A DNA stretch of 54,054 nucleotides from an uncultured Fretibacterium sp. (GTDB lineage Bacteria; Synergistota; Synergistia; Synergistales; Aminobacteriaceae). The DNA lies in the NCBI GenBank assembly GCA_937915755.1, contig CALGGR010000056.1:1-54054 (forward strand), given 5' to 3'. This document shows, piece after piece, positions 53,913 to 54,054 of this stretch. Both the position numbers and the translations under genes were made by a program. Every line of letters begins with the position of its first letter. Position 1 is the first letter of the stretch. The notes under the pieces are model-generated. The model had not been told where the DNA came from and made no database searches. It worked only from the letters and a program-made list of their open reading frames with translations.

Positions 53913-54002
53913 CTAGCTCTCCTGACTGAAAACTGTCTTTATCTCAAGCCCGGATATTCTCCAGTCGTTGTTGCTGGTATCATTTCTGCGGACTGAACAG
54001 TC
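53913..54002 (-). pseudogene. C-terminal remnant of a gene cut by a putative insertion element
   Basis: The frame reads CSVRRNDTSNNDWRISGLEI and then KTVFSQES before a TAG just upstream of the gspF start. Its composition looks like a genuine protein end, but an in-frame TGA at 54009-54011, inside the putative IS end, closes it. It overlaps the gspF ribosome site as operon genes do. I cannot name the family; it does not resemble the end of a GspE/PilB ATPase. Confidence 0.4.
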
Positions 54003-54054
54003 AACTACTCACGACTGAAGTCGCGAGCTTGTCCATACCCTTACCGATCTTTAT
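54000..54054 (-). mobile_element. Probable right end of an IS200/IS605-type (TnpB) element, partial
   Basis: An open frame from the window edge reads IKIGKGMDKLATSVVSS and stops at 54001-54003. Overlapping it is an 8-bp hairpin CTCGCGAC-TTCA-GTCGTGAG (54008-54027, one G-U), followed by TAGTTGAC. A hairpin that overlaps the transposase-family stop and ends near TTGAC or TTCAAC is typical of IS605-family right ends and of TnpB omega-RNA ends. Most of the element lies outside the window, so this is a tentative call. Confidence 0.4.

Overview
The window reads as the chromosome of a diderm, probably anaerobic bacterium of about 50% GC. A Synergistota (Synergistaceae-like) gut or rumen lineage is my best guess. 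The inference rests on type II secretion/type IV pilus genes with an outer-membrane secretin, a Firmicutes-style rimP-nusA-ylxR/ylxQ-infB order in a diderm, malate uptake with malic enzyme, and very large secreted repeat proteins. No rRNA or species marker is present, so the assignment is tentative. TTG and GTG starts with good ribosome sites are frequent.

Layout: 1-3237, a very large flagellin broken by two frameshifts; 3283-4680, a MATE exporter behind a likely attenuator; 4854-6114, a 63-aa protein coupled to a secreted PQQ-type beta-propeller; 6121-6232, a palindromic repeat; 6252-8267, an M13 peptidase; 8316-12210, a DUF4357 protein, a zinc-ribbon membrane protein, and a malate operon (2HCT transporter, small ORF, malic enzyme); 12336-14120, ddl and a beta-hydroxyacid dehydrogenase; 14202-15150, a glycosyltransferase broken by an exact 7-bp tandem duplication; 15194-20954, mfd, cysS and an LplT-like transporter.

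The most interesting segment is 21002-22518. A promoter whose spacer holds a 13-C tract precedes a 32-aa Cys/Gly-rich peptide, a leaky terminator, and a radical SAM/SPASM maturase. This looks like a compact RiPP system that may be phase variable. It is followed by smpB (probably leaderless), tmRNA, a roughly 700-bp gene-poor gap, and a 2113-aa secreted papain-like protease with leucine-rich and Ig-like repeats.

30639-43130 carries, on the minus strand, an SH3/zinc-ribbon membrane protein and then a tightly overlapping 12-gene translation operon: rimP, nusA, a fused rnpM-ylxQ, infB, a cupin, rbfA, nrnA, truB, ribF, tatD, tgt, sua5. It is read from a strong promoter through a leader terminator. 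43289-46515 pairs an orphan ParA bearing a Glu-Pro linker with an exported TPR protein; glgB follows at 46673-48607.

48730-53910 encodes a secretion/pilus system: PilO-like, PilP-like and secretin genes on the plus strand, facing GspH-like, GspG and GspF genes on the minus strand. The GspH-like leader contains two type I-E-like CRISPR repeats. Just upstream of gspF the window ends in what looks like the right end of an IS200/IS605-type element that has cut off the preceding gene.
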